A stretch of 64,000 nt of DNA. It comes from an uncultured Gammaproteobacteria bacterium (GTDB taxonomy: Bacteria > Pseudomonadota > Gammaproteobacteria > Pseudomonadales > Pseudohongiellaceae). The stretch is taken from NCBI GenBank assembly GCA_937898685.1, contig CALEJT010000017.1, positions 186,001 through 250,000 on the forward strand, in the 5' to 3' direction. The position numbers and the translations under genes were made by a program. Position 1 is the stretch's first letter, and each line of letters starts with the position of its first letter. The notes below the pieces were generated by a model. It worked only from the letters and a program-made list of their open reading frames with translations, was not told the DNA's origin and searched no databases. Below are positions 45,754 through 55,511 of this stretch, one piece after another.

Positions 45754-45822
45754 TCAGGCCAGCGCGATGCCGCATCCGAAGTAGAGGGCGGCGGCGAGCA
45801 GGATGAAGTGCTTACAGTCCAT
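45754..45822 (-). CDS. Putative 22-residue hydrophobic microprotein
   Basis: ATG 45822 is followed by 22 codons and TGA. The product starts MDCKHF and is then a single hydrophobic helix (ILLAAALYFGCGIALA) with two cysteines. A TGGAG Shine-Dalgarno lies upstream at usable spacing. It follows the TonB-receptor stop by 87 bases on the same strand and sits in the gap before the convergent cytochrome gene. No known family is assigned. The evidence is only the helix, the RBS and the position. Confidence 0.45.
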   Translation of the reverse strand: MDCKHFILLAAALYFGCGIALA

Positions 45823-45909
45823 ACGGGGCTCCAGGAAGAAGTAAGCTCTCAGACCGTGGGGCCGCGCATTGGTTCCTCTACTTCAACAATAAATTTCCTC
45901 CCCGTTCCT

Positions 45910-48309
45910 TTAGAAACGTAGACCGGCTTCCAGCGCCAGCTGGCGGCCGCGCTCCACGAGTCCGTAATAGGTGTTGGTGCCGAACAGCGAAGAGGCGAGC
46001 GGCACGTTGGCGGCGTAGCTGAGCACCACTTCATCCGTCAGGTTCTTGCCCACGAAGGCCGCGTACCACGACGCAGTTTCCACTGCGATGCGAACGTTCG
46101 TTCGCGTGACGCCCGGCGCCTTCATGTTGGGGTCGAGGTTCTCGTGCAGGTTCAGCTCGCTGCGGTAGTTGAGCATGAGGCTGCTGGCGAGAGTCCAGTC
46201 ACTACCGAAGCGATGGCGATGATCCAGACTCAGGCTGGCGCTGTGCCGCGGCGCGTACTGACCGCGCTTGCCGGTGTAGTCGCAGCGCGCCACACCATCG
46301 ATCACCGGCCCCGTCGGCGGCTGCCGGTTGTAGCAGTTGCCATTCCTGAAGTCGGTGTATTCGAAGTCCAGATAGGCGTAGGAGTAGCCGAAGGTGAGCT
46401 CGTCGGTGAGCGCCCAACGGCCGTCGAGTTCGAGACCGCCCACCCGCGTTTCCCGCGCATTGCCCACGTTGAAGCCGAGCGCGCCATCGAACTGGCTCAC
46501 CTGCAGATCGCGGTAGTGGGTGAGGAACAACGCGGCGTTGAGTTCCAGGGCGCCGTCGAAGTAACGCCCCTTGCTGCCCAGTTCGAGATCGCGCGCCCTT
46601 TCCTCCTGGAATTCGAAGGACCAGGGATTGTTGGCGCGTGCATCGAAGCCACCGCCCTTGTAACCGCGCGAGGCGCGGGCGTAGAGCGAGATGTCATCGC
46701 TCAGATCCCAGGTGAGCGTGAACGATGGTGTGAACTGATGTTCGCGGCGTTCACCCCGGAGATCGTGGCCCGGCAATACCACGCCCGGTGCCACCTGCAG
46801 CCCCGCCAATTGGCGGCTGTGTACGCCGAGCACCTGGTAGAAGAGCAGCGCTGCGCGGGGATCGGCCGCGGGCTGCATGGTGCCGAGCGTGAAGACGTCC
46901 AGATGACGCGTGGCGCGCTTTTCTTCACCGGTGTAGCGACCCCCGATGCTCAGTTGCAGCGAGTCCGTGAACTGCCAATCCACCTGCGCGAACCAGGCCC
47001 AGGTATCGGTCTTCTGCGCGTTGCGGCGCAGCGGCTCGGTGCCGAGGATGGCGGCAAAAGCCTGTTGCCGCGGGTCGGGCGAGGTCGCAGCCAACAAGCC
47101 GATCACGGAATCGGTGGGAATGGAGATGCTTTCGTAGGAACGGAAGTCGGCCTGCTGCCAGTACAGACCCGTCATCCAGCGCAGATCGCGATCGGCGGCC
47201 GAAGCGAGACGCAGTTCCTGACTCCACTGCTCGTAATCCTCTCCCAGCCGCGCATAGAGCACGCGGGCACCGGTGTAGTCGCAGTCGCAGAGCTCGTTGA
47301 AGTCGTAGGCGATGCGCCCCCCGATGGCGCTGAGCGTGTAATCGCCCAGCGTGTATTCCACCGAGAGCGTGAAGTTGTCGTAGGTGCTCTCGCTGAATTC
47401 GTCCGCATCCGCCTGACGCCGGAAATCGGTCCGACCATCGATGCCACGCTGCCCGAGGATGCGCAGCAAGCCATCGAGGTTGAGACCCGCCAAGGGCGAG
47501 GAGCCCGGCGGCAAGAGGTTGGGCTCGTCGCGCACCACTTCGATCTGACGGCCCAGGGTGTCGTAGGTACCGTGCTCCAACTTCACCGTGGCGCTCAGTG
47601 CACCGGTGGGCTCCCACACCACGGTCACGCGAGCGGCGTTTTCTTCACGCTGCGGTTCGTCGCGGTTCTTGAGAGTGTTCTCGATGTAGCCATCTTCGTC
47701 GTAGCCGCGCAGCGCGATGCGTGCGCGCAGCGTTTCGGTGAGCGGTCCCGAAGCAACGGCATTGAGTTCACGCTGATTCGATTCGAATTCGTAGAGCGTA
47801 TTCACACTCAGCTCACGCTCGTCGGTGGGCCGCGCCGTGGTGAGGTTCAAGGCACCGGCGATGCTGTTCTTGCCGAACAAGGTGCTCTGCGGACCGCGCA
47901 GTACCTCGACCCGCGCCAGATCGAGGAAGGGCGCACGGATCAGCTGCTGCCGCGAGTAGTAGAGGCCATCCACGTATTGCCCTACCGACTGTTCGAAGGC
48001 CTGGTTGTTGCCCGAGCCGATGCCGCGCACGTAGAGCTGCGTGCTCACCGCGGTTTCGGTCATGGCCAGACTCGGTACGAACTCGACCAGATCGGCGATC
48101 TTGTTGATGTTGCCCGCCAACAAACGCTCGGCACCGACCACGTTGAGCGACATCGGTACTTCGCTCAATGGTTCCTCACGCTTTTGCGCCGTGACGAGGA
48201 TTTCCTCCAACACGGCCGGCTGGGCATGAACGCTTTGAAGGGAGCTGCTGACTACGATACCGACGGCAAGTGCCGTTCTTCTGAACTGTGCAAGGAAGGG
48301 GGAGTACAC
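45910..48309 (-). CDS. TonB-dependent outer-membrane receptor
   Basis: It is 799 residues from GTG 48309 (GAGG upstream). Signal peptide (1-29), TonB-box-like segment EEILVTAQKREE, plug domain with VRGIGSGNNQ and VEVLRGPQSTLFGKNSIAGA, then a beta-barrel ending in the terminal Phe (LEAGLRF) recognised by BAM. The sequence resembles the large 'iron complex/saccharide/aromatic' receptor group used by sphingomonads and steroid or polyphenol degraders. The ligand is unknown. It may import the substrate of the neighbouring oxidative clusters. Confidence 0.9.
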   Translation of the reverse strand: MYSPFLAQFRRTALAVGIVVSSSLQSVHAQPAVLEEILVTAQKREEPLSEVPMSLNVVGAERLLAGNINKIADLVEFVPSLAMTETAVSTQLYVRGIGSGNNQAFEQSVGQYVDGLYYSRQQLIRAPFLDLARVEVLRGPQSTLFGKNSIAGALNLTTARPTDERELSVNTLYEFESNQRELNAVASGPLTETLRARIALRGYDEDGYIENTLKNRDEPQREENAARVTVVWEPTGALSATVKLEHGTYDTLGRQIEVVRDEPNLLPPGSSPLAGLNLDGLLRILGQRGIDGRTDFRRQADADEFSESTYDNFTLSVEYTLGDYTLSAIGGRIAYDFNELCDCDYTGARVLYARLGEDYEQWSQELRLASAADRDLRWMTGLYWQQADFRSYESISIPTDSVIGLLAATSPDPRQQAFAAILGTEPLRRNAQKTDTWAWFAQVDWQFTDSLQLSIGGRYTGEEKRATRHLDVFTLGTMQPAADPRAALLFYQVLGVHSRQLAGLQVAPGVVLPGHDLRGERREHQFTPSFTLTWDLSDDISLYARASRGYKGGGFDARANNPWSFEFQEERARDLELGSKGRYFDGALELNAALFLTHYRDLQVSQFDGALGFNVGNARETRVGGLELDGRWALTDELTFGYSYAYLDFEYTDFRNGNCYNRQPPTGPVIDGVARCDYTGKRGQYAPRHSASLSLDHRHRFGSDWTLASSLMLNYRSELNLHENLDPNMKAPGVTRTNVRIAVETASWYAAFVGKNLTDEVVLSYAANVPLASSLFGTNTYYGLVERGRQLALEAGLRF

Positions 48310-48403
48310 GACCTAGCCTCTGCCGATGACCAACGCGCCTCAGCATAGCAAGGCAACGCAGACCTGTCGGCTTTTTTGAACGATTCGATGAAAAGTGCGA
48401 ACG

Positions 48404-49822
48404 CTACTGCTGCCGCACCCAATTGAGAAGCGAGTCCATTAGCTCCACGCCCGGCCCGCGATCGGCATCACGATGATTCAGTATGCCGGTCACCGCGTAA
48501 TGCCGGCCGGACTGCCCTATCACGTAGCCGGCCACTGCCGACACCTCATTGAGCGTGCCGGTTTTGATGTGCATGTAACCGCGCGTCGTGTCGTCTCGCA
48601 GGCGGGCGCGCATGGTGCCATCTTCACCTACGATCGGCAACGAGGAGATGAACTCCGCCATGTAGCGCGAGTGATAGCCATGGCGCAGCGCGCCGGTGAG
48701 CTGCGCCGCGGTGAGACGCGTGGCGCGCGAGAGCCCGGAACCATTCTCCACTTGCAGACCGGTGGTATCGATCTCGAGTCGTTCCAGATAACGCGTCAAC
48801 ACTTGCGCACCCGATGCCACCGTGGCGGGCAAGGTACCGTACTCGGCACCGAGTGTGAGCAACAGGTGCCGCGCCATGAGGTTGTTGCTGTATTTGTTGA
48901 GATAGCGGATCACTTCGGCCAAGGGCGGTGAGTCCCAACGCAGCAGCGGCTCCATGTCCACCGGGGCGCGCTCGAGACGCAATCCACCATCGAACTCACC
49001 ACCGAGTTCCTTCCACAGTTTGGTGAAGAGTCCGTGCGCATAGGTCATGGGATCGTTCACCGCACGCACCATCGAGAACAAACCGCAGCCCGAGGGGAAC
49101 TGGCCATCGAAGTTCACGGTGTCGGGCCTGCTGTCGTAGCTGAAGGCGATGCCGCGCTGATAGCCGGTGCAACTGCCCTGACGCAGCCGCAGACGATTGT
49201 TGATGCGGTGATGCGGCAGGTCGGGATCGGCGCGAATGTCGACTGTCTTACCGTCGGCATTGGGCGAGAAGTAATAGGTGATGGCCTGGAAGTTCAGCGA
49301 CAGCGCACTCGGCAGCACGTTGTAGGCGCGGCCGGCATCGTTGTCGATGGGAGGCTCGGCGCGCACCGAATCATCGAACATCGTCGCGTCGATCACGAGG
49401 TCACCCGTGATCGCATCGATGCCACGCATGCGCAGCGCCTTGAGCAGGTTGCGGAACTGTTCTTCCAGCAGATAGGGATCACCGCCGCCCTGGATCAGGA
49501 GGTCGCCGTCGAGACGTCCGTCCTGGATCGGACCCAGCGCATAGACCGAAGTGGTCCACGTGTAAGCCGGCCCGAGCTCTTCGAGCGCGACGAGCGTGGT
49601 GAGCGTCTTGATGGTCGAGGCTGGATTCAGCGGCAGATTCTCGTTCACTGCCAGCAAGGTTTCGCCGGTGTTCACGTCCTGCACCAGGAAACCGTAGTCG
49701 TCCGCATCCAGCTTGTGGCCCTTCACGACCACGTCGATGACGGATGGCAGTTGCGCCTCGGCCGAGAACGAGAACAGAACGAAGGCCAGCACGGTGCCGG
49801 CGGAAGCGAGTTTGAGTTTCAT
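48404..49822 (-). CDS. dacB: D-alanyl-D-alanine carboxypeptidase/endopeptidase (PBP4, S13 family)
   Basis: Periplasmic penicillin-binding protein of 472 residues. Signal peptide (1-23), SxxK nucleophile in NPASTIKTLTTL, SxN in NKYSNNLMARHLL and KTG in HIKTGTLNEVSAVAGYV: all three active-site motifs are intact. It trims and cleaves peptide cross-links in murein. It stands alone between the TonB receptor and the oxidoreductase gene, all on the minus strand. Confidence 0.92.
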   Translation of the reverse strand: MKLKLASAGTVLAFVLFSFSAEAQLPSVIDVVVKGHKLDADDYGFLVQDVNTGETLLAVNENLPLNPASTIKTLTTLVALEELGPAYTWTTSVYALGPIQDGRLDGDLLIQGGGDPYLLEEQFRNLLKALRMRGIDAITGDLVIDATMFDDSVRAEPPIDNDAGRAYNVLPSALSLNFQAITYYFSPNADGKTVDIRADPDLPHHRINNRLRLRQGSCTGYQRGIAFSYDSRPDTVNFDGQFPSGCGLFSMVRAVNDPMTYAHGLFTKLWKELGGEFDGGLRLERAPVDMEPLLRWDSPPLAEVIRYLNKYSNNLMARHLLLTLGAEYGTLPATVASGAQVLTRYLERLEIDTTGLQVENGSGLSRATRLTAAQLTGALRHGYHSRYMAEFISSLPIVGEDGTMRARLRDDTTRGYMHIKTGTLNEVSAVAGYVIGQSGRHYAVTGILNHRDADRGPGVELMDSLLNWVRQQ

Positions 49823-49889
49823 GAGGCAACGATTCGTGAACGAGGCGCACAGGTTAACCGAAGCCGTGCCGTGCGGTGAACCTCGACAC

Positions 49890-51497
49890 TCAACGGCCGC
49901 GCTTGACGTCCTTCAGAATTTCGCGCGCGGCATTGTGGCCCGGCACCCCCGTCACCCCACCACCCGGATGGGCGCCCGAGGCACAGAGGTAGAGCCCCTT
50001 CAGCGGCAGACGATAGTTTGCTGCTCCGAGAACAGGTCGCGTATTGAAGAGCTGCCCCAATCTCAGTTGACCATGGAAGATGTCGCCATCGACCAGACCG
50101 AAGCGCTGTTCCAGATCGAGTGGCGACAGCACCTGCATGCCGAGCACGCTGCTGCGGAAGTTGGGCGCGTGCTTGGTGACGGTGTCGATCACGCGCTCCG
50201 CGAACGCGGCTTTCTCGGCCGGATCCTGCCAACTGCGCGGTGCCGGCAGGTGCGGCATCACGTGCTGCACGAAGAGGCTCGCCACGTGTTGCCCCGGCGG
50301 TGCCAGGGTCGGGTCGAGCGTGGAAGGAATCAGCATCTCGACGATGGGTTCGTCGGACCAGCCATTCGTCGCGGCGCTGTGATAGGCACGATCGAGATAG
50401 TCGATGGTGGGGCCGATGACGATGCCTGCGCCATGATGCGATTGCTGTTCGCGACCGGGACGACAGCGGAAGTCGGGTAATTCGCCGAGCGCCACGTTCA
50501 TGCGGAAGGTGCCCGAGCCACAGCGGATCGACGTGAAGCGCTGGTGTTCTTCTTCGGGCACGAGACCTGGCCGAATCAGATCGCGAAACAGCAGTTTCGG
50601 TGGGATGGCCGCGGCAACGCGCGGCGCACGCAGGATTTCGCCGTCGGCGAGACGCAGCCCCGTCACGTGACCGTTCTCACCCAATATCTCTGCCACCGGT
50701 GCATTCAACTCCAAGCGCGCGCCGGCTGCCTTGGCCGCATGAGCCATCGCCTGCGTGATCGCGCCCATGCCGCCAACGGCGTGCCCCCACACACCGGGCT
50801 TGCCGTTCACTTCACCGAAACAGTGATGCAACAGCACGTAGGCAGTGCCGGGTGTATGAGGAGAAGCAAAGGTGCCCACTACGCCGTCGAAGGCGAAGGC
50901 GGCCTTGACCGTTTCGTTTTCGAACCAGTGTTCCAGGAACTCGGCAGCGCTACTGGTGAAGAGCTCGAGCAGGGTGCGCTGTTGTTCACGACTGCAGCCG
51001 AGCAGCTTGCGCGCAAGCTTGAGCCACGTAAGAAGATCGCCAGGCGCGAGTGAATTTGGTGGCGTCATCAACACCAGTTCACGCAAGAGCGCAGCCGCTT
51101 CTTCCAGCACCGCGTCATAGCGCGGCAACCGTTGCGCATCGTGTTGGGAGAACTCGGCAATGGCGGCCTGGCGTGCTGCCATGCCATAGGGAAAGATCAA
51201 CCCTCGTTCTGCATCGACCGGCCAGAAGTTGGCCACGGGACGCTCGACGATCTTGAGACCATGCGCGTGCAGATCGAGATCGCGGATCACCTTCGGATTG
51301 AGCAGACTTACGGTGTAGGACGCCACCGAGTTGCGAAAGCCGGGATGGAATTCTTCCGTCAGCGCTGCACCACCGGGCACGGCGTTCTTTTCCAGCACGG
51401 CCACGCGCAGACCGGCCTTGGCGAGATAGGTGGCGCAGACGAGGCCATTGTGACCGGCGCCGAGAATCAACACGTCGTATTGGGAAGAAGAGCTCAT
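49890..51497 (-). CDS. FAD-dependent oxidoreductase, phytoene desaturase/PYROXD2-like
   Basis: It is 535 residues from ATG 51497. The N-terminal dinucleotide-binding motif is LILGAGHNGLVCATYLAKAG, followed by AVLEKNAVPGGAALTEE. The C-terminal FAD segment is GLYLCASGAHPGGGVTGVPG. The pattern HPGFRNSVASYTVSLLNPKV is that of the PYROXD2/CrtI-like group, not of true carotenoid desaturases. No crt genes are nearby and the substrate is unknown. The frame stays open for about 90 codons upstream, but those overlap the divergent CorA gene. Divergent with CorA, 70 bases apart. Confidence 0.85.
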   Translation of the reverse strand: MSSSSQYDVLILGAGHNGLVCATYLAKAGLRVAVLEKNAVPGGAALTEEFHPGFRNSVASYTVSLLNPKVIRDLDLHAHGLKIVERPVANFWPVDAERGLIFPYGMAARQAAIAEFSQHDAQRLPRYDAVLEEAAALLRELVLMTPPNSLAPGDLLTWLKLARKLLGCSREQQRTLLELFTSSAAEFLEHWFENETVKAAFAFDGVVGTFASPHTPGTAYVLLHHCFGEVNGKPGVWGHAVGGMGAITQAMAHAAKAAGARLELNAPVAEILGENGHVTGLRLADGEILRAPRVAAAIPPKLLFRDLIRPGLVPEEEHQRFTSIRCGSGTFRMNVALGELPDFRCRPGREQQSHHGAGIVIGPTIDYLDRAYHSAATNGWSDEPIVEMLIPSTLDPTLAPPGQHVASLFVQHVMPHLPAPRSWQDPAEKAAFAERVIDTVTKHAPNFRSSVLGMQVLSPLDLEQRFGLVDGDIFHGQLRLGQLFNTRPVLGAANYRLPLKGLYLCASGAHPGGGVTGVPGHNAAREILKDVKRGR

Positions 51498-51567
51498 GGA
51501 TCGGGGCTGCGTGCCAGAAAAGGGCGAAGAGGATAGCATGCGGGGCACGCAACGGCGGAGAAAGGCG

Positions 51568-52533
51568 ATGGTCAGGGCGCAATTGCAACTCAAGGATGGC
51601 ACGTGGTTGGAAGGTGGAATCGAGCTGCTCGAACGCTGGCGTGGCGAACACGTTGCCAGCATCTGGATCGATCTCGAGAACGAAGCGCCCGCCGACCTCA
51701 CCTGTTTCCTCGAAAACATGGACTGCCATCCTCTCGCCATCGAGGACGTGCAGCGCTTTCGCAATCCGCCCAAAACGCAGGACTACGACAACTACACCCT
51801 GCTGCTGTTCCGCGACCTGCCAATCTTCAATCCCAATCTCACCAACGAACAACAGAACATCGCTCTCTTCGCTGGCGAACGTTGTCTGATCAGCGTTCAC
51901 AAACAGCCATCGGAAAGCATTGCTCACTATTGGCTCAACGCGCGCCGTGAAGAGCTCCTGCGCAGTCCGGGGCTGCTCGCCACTCGCATCCTGCGTCACG
52001 CCACGGCGCGCTATCTCGAAGTGCTGCTGAGTTTCGAACCCATCCTCACCGATCTCGAAGACACGCTGCAGGATCAACCCAGCGATGCCCTGATGCTGGA
52101 TCTGATCGCCTATCAATCACGATTACGCCGACTGCGCCGCATCTTCGACTATCACCAACGCGTCGTGGAAAACCTGCGCGAAGAGATGCCGCAACGTTTG
52201 CTCGACGAAGACGGCGACATCGAACACGCGCTACAGGTCCTGTACGAGCGCTGCGAACGCACGCATGGCCTTTGCAACATGTACTACGAGATCTGCGGTG
52301 ATCTGTTGAGTGGCTACATGTCCTTCGCGTCGCATGCGCTGAACAACACGATGAAGGTGCTCACCGTCATCACCGCCCTCTTCCTGCCATTGACGCTGAT
52401 CACCGGGATCTACGGCATGAACTTCGACTTCATGCCGGAACTCTCCTGGCACTACGGTTACTTCACCGTGCTCGGCGTGATGCTGGGACTATTGGTCGTT
52501 ACCGGGGCTTATGCCTGGCGCAAGTGGTTGTGA
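51568..52533 (+). CDS. CorA family magnesium/divalent metal transporter
   Basis: It is 321 residues from ATG 51568 (GGAGAAAGG ahead); in-frame starts at 51538 and 51496 are possible. N-terminal cytoplasmic domain (HPLAIEDVQRF), long stalk helix, TM1 (about 262-282, LTVITALFLPLTLITGIY), the selectivity loop Y-G-M-N followed by FDFMPEL, TM2 (about 298-316) and a basic end. GMN marks CorA/ZntB homologues; Mg versus Zn or Ni cannot be decided here. Confidence 0.92.
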   Translation: MVRAQLQLKDGTWLEGGIELLERWRGEHVASIWIDLENEAPADLTCFLENMDCHPLAIEDVQRFRNPPKTQDYDNYTLLLFRDLPIFNPNLTNEQQNIALFAGERCLISVHKQPSESIAHYWLNARREELLRSPGLLATRILRHATARYLEVLLSFEPILTDLEDTLQDQPSDALMLDLIAYQSRLRRLRRIFDYHQRVVENLREEMPQRLLDEDGDIEHALQVLYERCERTHGLCNMYYEICGDLLSGYMSFASHALNNTMKVLTVITALFLPLTLITGIYGMNFDFMPELSWHYGYFTVLGVMLGLLVVTGAYAWRKWL

Positions 52534-52603
52534 GGTGAGCGGAATATCTGCTGATCACCGGCGCACCCGTGCAGACGCTCTACTCCTTCACCATTCGCAT
52601 AGC

Positions 52604-52846
52604 TCACGACACCACGGAAGCGACTGCTATGAATGGCGTCAGGAGCGCAGAACACGCTTCAATCTGGTAGCTCTCGGTCGCCGCAACGATTGTTAGGGTT
52701 TGGGCGTAGGAGAAGGAGGACAGGATCAGCAGAGCGAGGCCGGCGATGCGCCGCAAAGAGCGAGGCCGTGATCGGGAAATGAACGGCTGCGCCTGAATCG
52801 GCAGACTCGAGAACGACAGTACGGCACACAGTACGAGTTTTCGCAT
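52604..52846 (-). other. Doubtful small secreted-type frame in the 52534-53010 gap
   Basis: An 80-codon frame with a signal-like start (MRKLVLCAVLSFSSLPIQAQ) and, unusually, a second signal-like stretch (GLALLILSSFSYAQ). No clear RBS or family match, and it lies within the upstream region of ptsP. It may be chance or the remnant of an exported-protein gene. The rest of the 477-base gap shows only C-rich and AT-rich pieces before ptsP. Confidence 0.2.
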
Positions 52847-53010
52847 GGGGCTCTTCTGGTTGGATCGCACCATAGCGCTGCCTCGGCCGTTCCCCAATGC
52901 ACTGCAACGAAGCACGGCTTTTCTGACTGCAATCAGCGACATGAGCAGCTTTCCCTTTTTCCCCGCCCCCCACTCCCATAAAATGCCGCCTTTACGAAGT
53001 GGTCCCTCCA

Positions 53011-55254
53011 ATGCCAGCCAAGAATGTCATTCTCGAACTGTCGCTCCTGCAAAAGGAGATAGGAGAACTTTCCTCACCCGCAGAGCAAGTACGCAAGATC
53101 GTGGAATCGATCTCGGCCATCGTCGGCTCGGACGTCTGCACTCTGTACCTGCAGGACCAGAACAACGACCTCGTGCTGATGGCGAGCCATGGTTTGGCTC
53201 ACACCCGCCCCGTACACATCCCTGCCGGCCGCGGTCTCGTCGGCCTGGTGGTGAAGAACCGCCACCCCATCAACCTGGCCAAGGCAAGCGAGCATCCGGA
53301 CTTCTACTACGTCGAAGGCACGGCAGAGGAACGCTTCCAGAGTTTCTGCGGCATTCCGCTCGTGCACTACGGCAAGGTCATCGGCGTGCTGGTGGTGCAG
53401 AGCCGCAATGCGGAGGCGCTGTCGCCGGAAAGTGAAGGCTTCCTGGTAACGCTTTCATCGCAGCTCGCCCATCTCGTCGCCGACATGCCGCGCACGCTGC
53501 AGGGTGCGTACGTCAACACCTATGTGCGCGGGGTGAAGGGCAGCTCCGGCATCGGCATCGGCTATGCCGTGCTGTGTGACCACGGTGATCTCTTCAGCGT
53601 GCCGGACGAGCCCTGCGAAGACATCGAAGCCGCAGTGGCGCAATGGCACGCGCTGCTGAAACGCGTGCGGGAAGAGATCAAGAACGAGGAAAGCGCGCTC
53701 GGCAAGATGGTCGACGCCAGCGTCTCCAACATCTTCAGCACCTATTCGTCGCTGCTGGCGGACCAGGCGCTGGTCGGCAAAGTGGAACAGGAAATCCGCA
53801 ACGGCAACTGGCTGCCCGGCGCGCTGCGCAAATCGGTGCAGTATTTCGCGGATCTGTTCCTTGCCATGGAAGATCCCTATCTGCGTGCTCGCCACGAAGA
53901 CATCCATCACCTCGGCAACAAGCTGTTCAACTCGCTGCAGGGCAACAATGCGCTCGCCGAACGCGCGGAGCTGGTGGATCAGGTGGTGCTGATCGGCGAC
54001 GAGGTGAGCATCTCCGACATCGCCGCCATTCCGGGTGAGAAGCTGGTGGGCATCATCTGTTTCGGTGGTTCGACGCTGTCGCACACCGCCGTTCTCGCCA
54101 ACGCCCTCGGCGTACCTGCCGTGATGGGCGTGGGCACGCTCAAGAATCTGCGCAACCGCGAGAAATTCATCGTCGATGGCAACAGCGGCCAGATCATCCG
54201 TTATCCGAACGAGATGATCTGCAGCGAGTTCCAGCGCCTGATCGACGAAGAGAAGCAACTGGTCAGCAAGCTCTCGACCTTGCGCGATCAGCCAGCGGTG
54301 ACGCCCGATGGTTTCGAAGTACGCCTCTTCACCAACTCCGGTCTGCTCGCCGACCTTTCGCCCGGCCTGCGTCACGGCGCGCAGGGCATCGGTCTCTACC
54401 GCACCGAAATTCCCTTCATGGTGCGCGACAGCTTTCCCTCCGAGCAGGAACAGGAGACGGTTTATCGCCAGGTGTTCCAGGCATACGCGGGACGTCCCGT
54501 CTACATGCGTACGCTCGACATCGGCGGTGACAAGCAACTGCCCTACTTCCCGATCGAAGACGAAGACAACCCGGCACTCGGCTGGCGCGGCATCCGCTTC
54601 ACGCTCGACAACATCCAGCTCTTGATGACGCAGGTGCGCGCCATGCTGCGCGCCGCGGGCACCGAAGGTGATCTGCACATCCTGTTGCCGATGATCAGCG
54701 CCACCGAGGAGTTGAACACTTTCAACGAACTGCTCGAAGAGGCACTCAAGCAGCTCAAGGATGAAGGTGTGCCGGTGCGTCGACCGAAGACCGGCGTGAT
54801 GGTGGAAGTGCCGGCCGCGATCTCGCAGCTGCCGTTCTGGCGCCGGCGCATCGACTTCGTGTCGATCGGCTCCAACGACCTCAGCCAGTATCTGTTGGCG
54901 CTCGACCGCAACAACGCGCGCGTCGCCAACCGCTACGACCACATCCATCCCGCCGTGATCCACGAACTGTATCGTGTGGTCAAGATCGCGCGTGAACACG
55001 CCCTGCCCGTGAGTCTCTGTGGTGAGATGGCCTCCGATCCGCTGGCAGTGATCCTATTGGTAGGCATGGGCATCAAGACGCTCAGTATGAGTGCCACCAA
55101 GTTGCCGCGTATCAAATACCTGATCCGCGCCCTGCCCCAGCGCCGCGCCGAGTCCATCCTCGAGCAGTGCCTGATGCTCGACAACGTGCAGGACATCCGT
55201 GCGATGTTGCAGAACTCCCTGCATTCGCTGCATCTCGGCGAACTCGTCAAATAA
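53011..55254 (+). CDS. ptsP: Phosphoenolpyruvate-protein phosphotransferase PtsP (EI-Ntr)
   Basis: First enzyme of the nitrogen PTS, passing phosphate from PEP to NPr. It is 747 residues from ATG 53011 (a GTG 12 bases earlier is also in frame), matching E. coli PtsP (748). N-terminal GAF domain (about 15-160), then the EI-N helical domain, catalytic His H358 in GGSTLSHTAVLAN, PEP-binding TLDIGGDK, and the C-terminal GVMVEVPAA, GSNDLSQY and SLCGEMASDP motifs. All key residues are intact. In many relatives rppH precedes ptsP; here it does not. Confidence 0.95.
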   Translation: MPAKNVILELSLLQKEIGELSSPAEQVRKIVESISAIVGSDVCTLYLQDQNNDLVLMASHGLAHTRPVHIPAGRGLVGLVVKNRHPINLAKASEHPDFYYVEGTAEERFQSFCGIPLVHYGKVIGVLVVQSRNAEALSPESEGFLVTLSSQLAHLVADMPRTLQGAYVNTYVRGVKGSSGIGIGYAVLCDHGDLFSVPDEPCEDIEAAVAQWHALLKRVREEIKNEESALGKMVDASVSNIFSTYSSLLADQALVGKVEQEIRNGNWLPGALRKSVQYFADLFLAMEDPYLRARHEDIHHLGNKLFNSLQGNNALAERAELVDQVVLIGDEVSISDIAAIPGEKLVGIICFGGSTLSHTAVLANALGVPAVMGVGTLKNLRNREKFIVDGNSGQIIRYPNEMICSEFQRLIDEEKQLVSKLSTLRDQPAVTPDGFEVRLFTNSGLLADLSPGLRHGAQGIGLYRTEIPFMVRDSFPSEQEQETVYRQVFQAYAGRPVYMRTLDIGGDKQLPYFPIEDEDNPALGWRGIRFTLDNIQLLMTQVRAMLRAAGTEGDLHILLPMISATEELNTFNELLEEALKQLKDEGVPVRRPKTGVMVEVPAAISQLPFWRRRIDFVSIGSNDLSQYLLALDRNNARVANRYDHIHPAVIHELYRVVKIAREHALPVSLCGEMASDPLAVILLVGMGIKTLSMSATKLPRIKYLIRALPQRRAESILEQCLMLDNVQDIRAMLQNSLHSLHLGELVK

Positions 55255-55273
55255 GGCCTCGTCGTAGATTCCC

Positions 55274-55462
55274 TTATCCACTTCGAGCGGCATGTAGCTC
55301 TGCATCAGACTTTCTGCCCGACTTGCGCAGGCCGGACGGCACATGCACGAATTTGCGCATCGTGGCGCCGATGCTGAGTTGCGGCAGCTTGCCGGCGGCA
55401 GATAGGTGTTGCCGTAGCTCAAGGCATCCCTTGTTGAGCTTCACCGTTCGGCGCAGCCCCAC
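55274..55462 (-). pseudogene. Degenerate C-terminal fragment of an IS110-family-like transposase
   Basis: The 62-codon frame reads NKGCLELRQHLSAAGK, then LSIGATMRKFVHVPSGLRKS and GRKSD. This parallels the C-terminal end of IS110/IS116 transposases (N-P-V...RL.A.GKP...GA.MRKLLH...GVLK.G..FD). No N-terminal DEDD part or flanking repeat is visible, so it is a relic at best. It fills most of the 311-base gap 55255-55565. Confidence 0.4.
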
Positions 55463-55511
55463 CTACCTGAGCTACACGGGCGCGGTGATCCGTCGCACTC
55501 CATTTGCCGGC

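Noticed and set aside
46144..48348. 734-codon plus-strand frame across the TonB receptor
   Set aside because: Antisense shadow; the minus-strand receptor has signal peptide, plug motifs and terminal Phe.
49890..51497. Carotenoid biosynthesis locus (phytoene desaturase)
   Set aside because: Sequence matches the PYROXD2-like group and no other crt gene is present.
55054..55422. 122-codon minus-strand frame overlapping the ptsP end
   Set aside because: Most of it is antisense to the conserved ptsP C-terminus; the transposase-like similarity is in a different frame.
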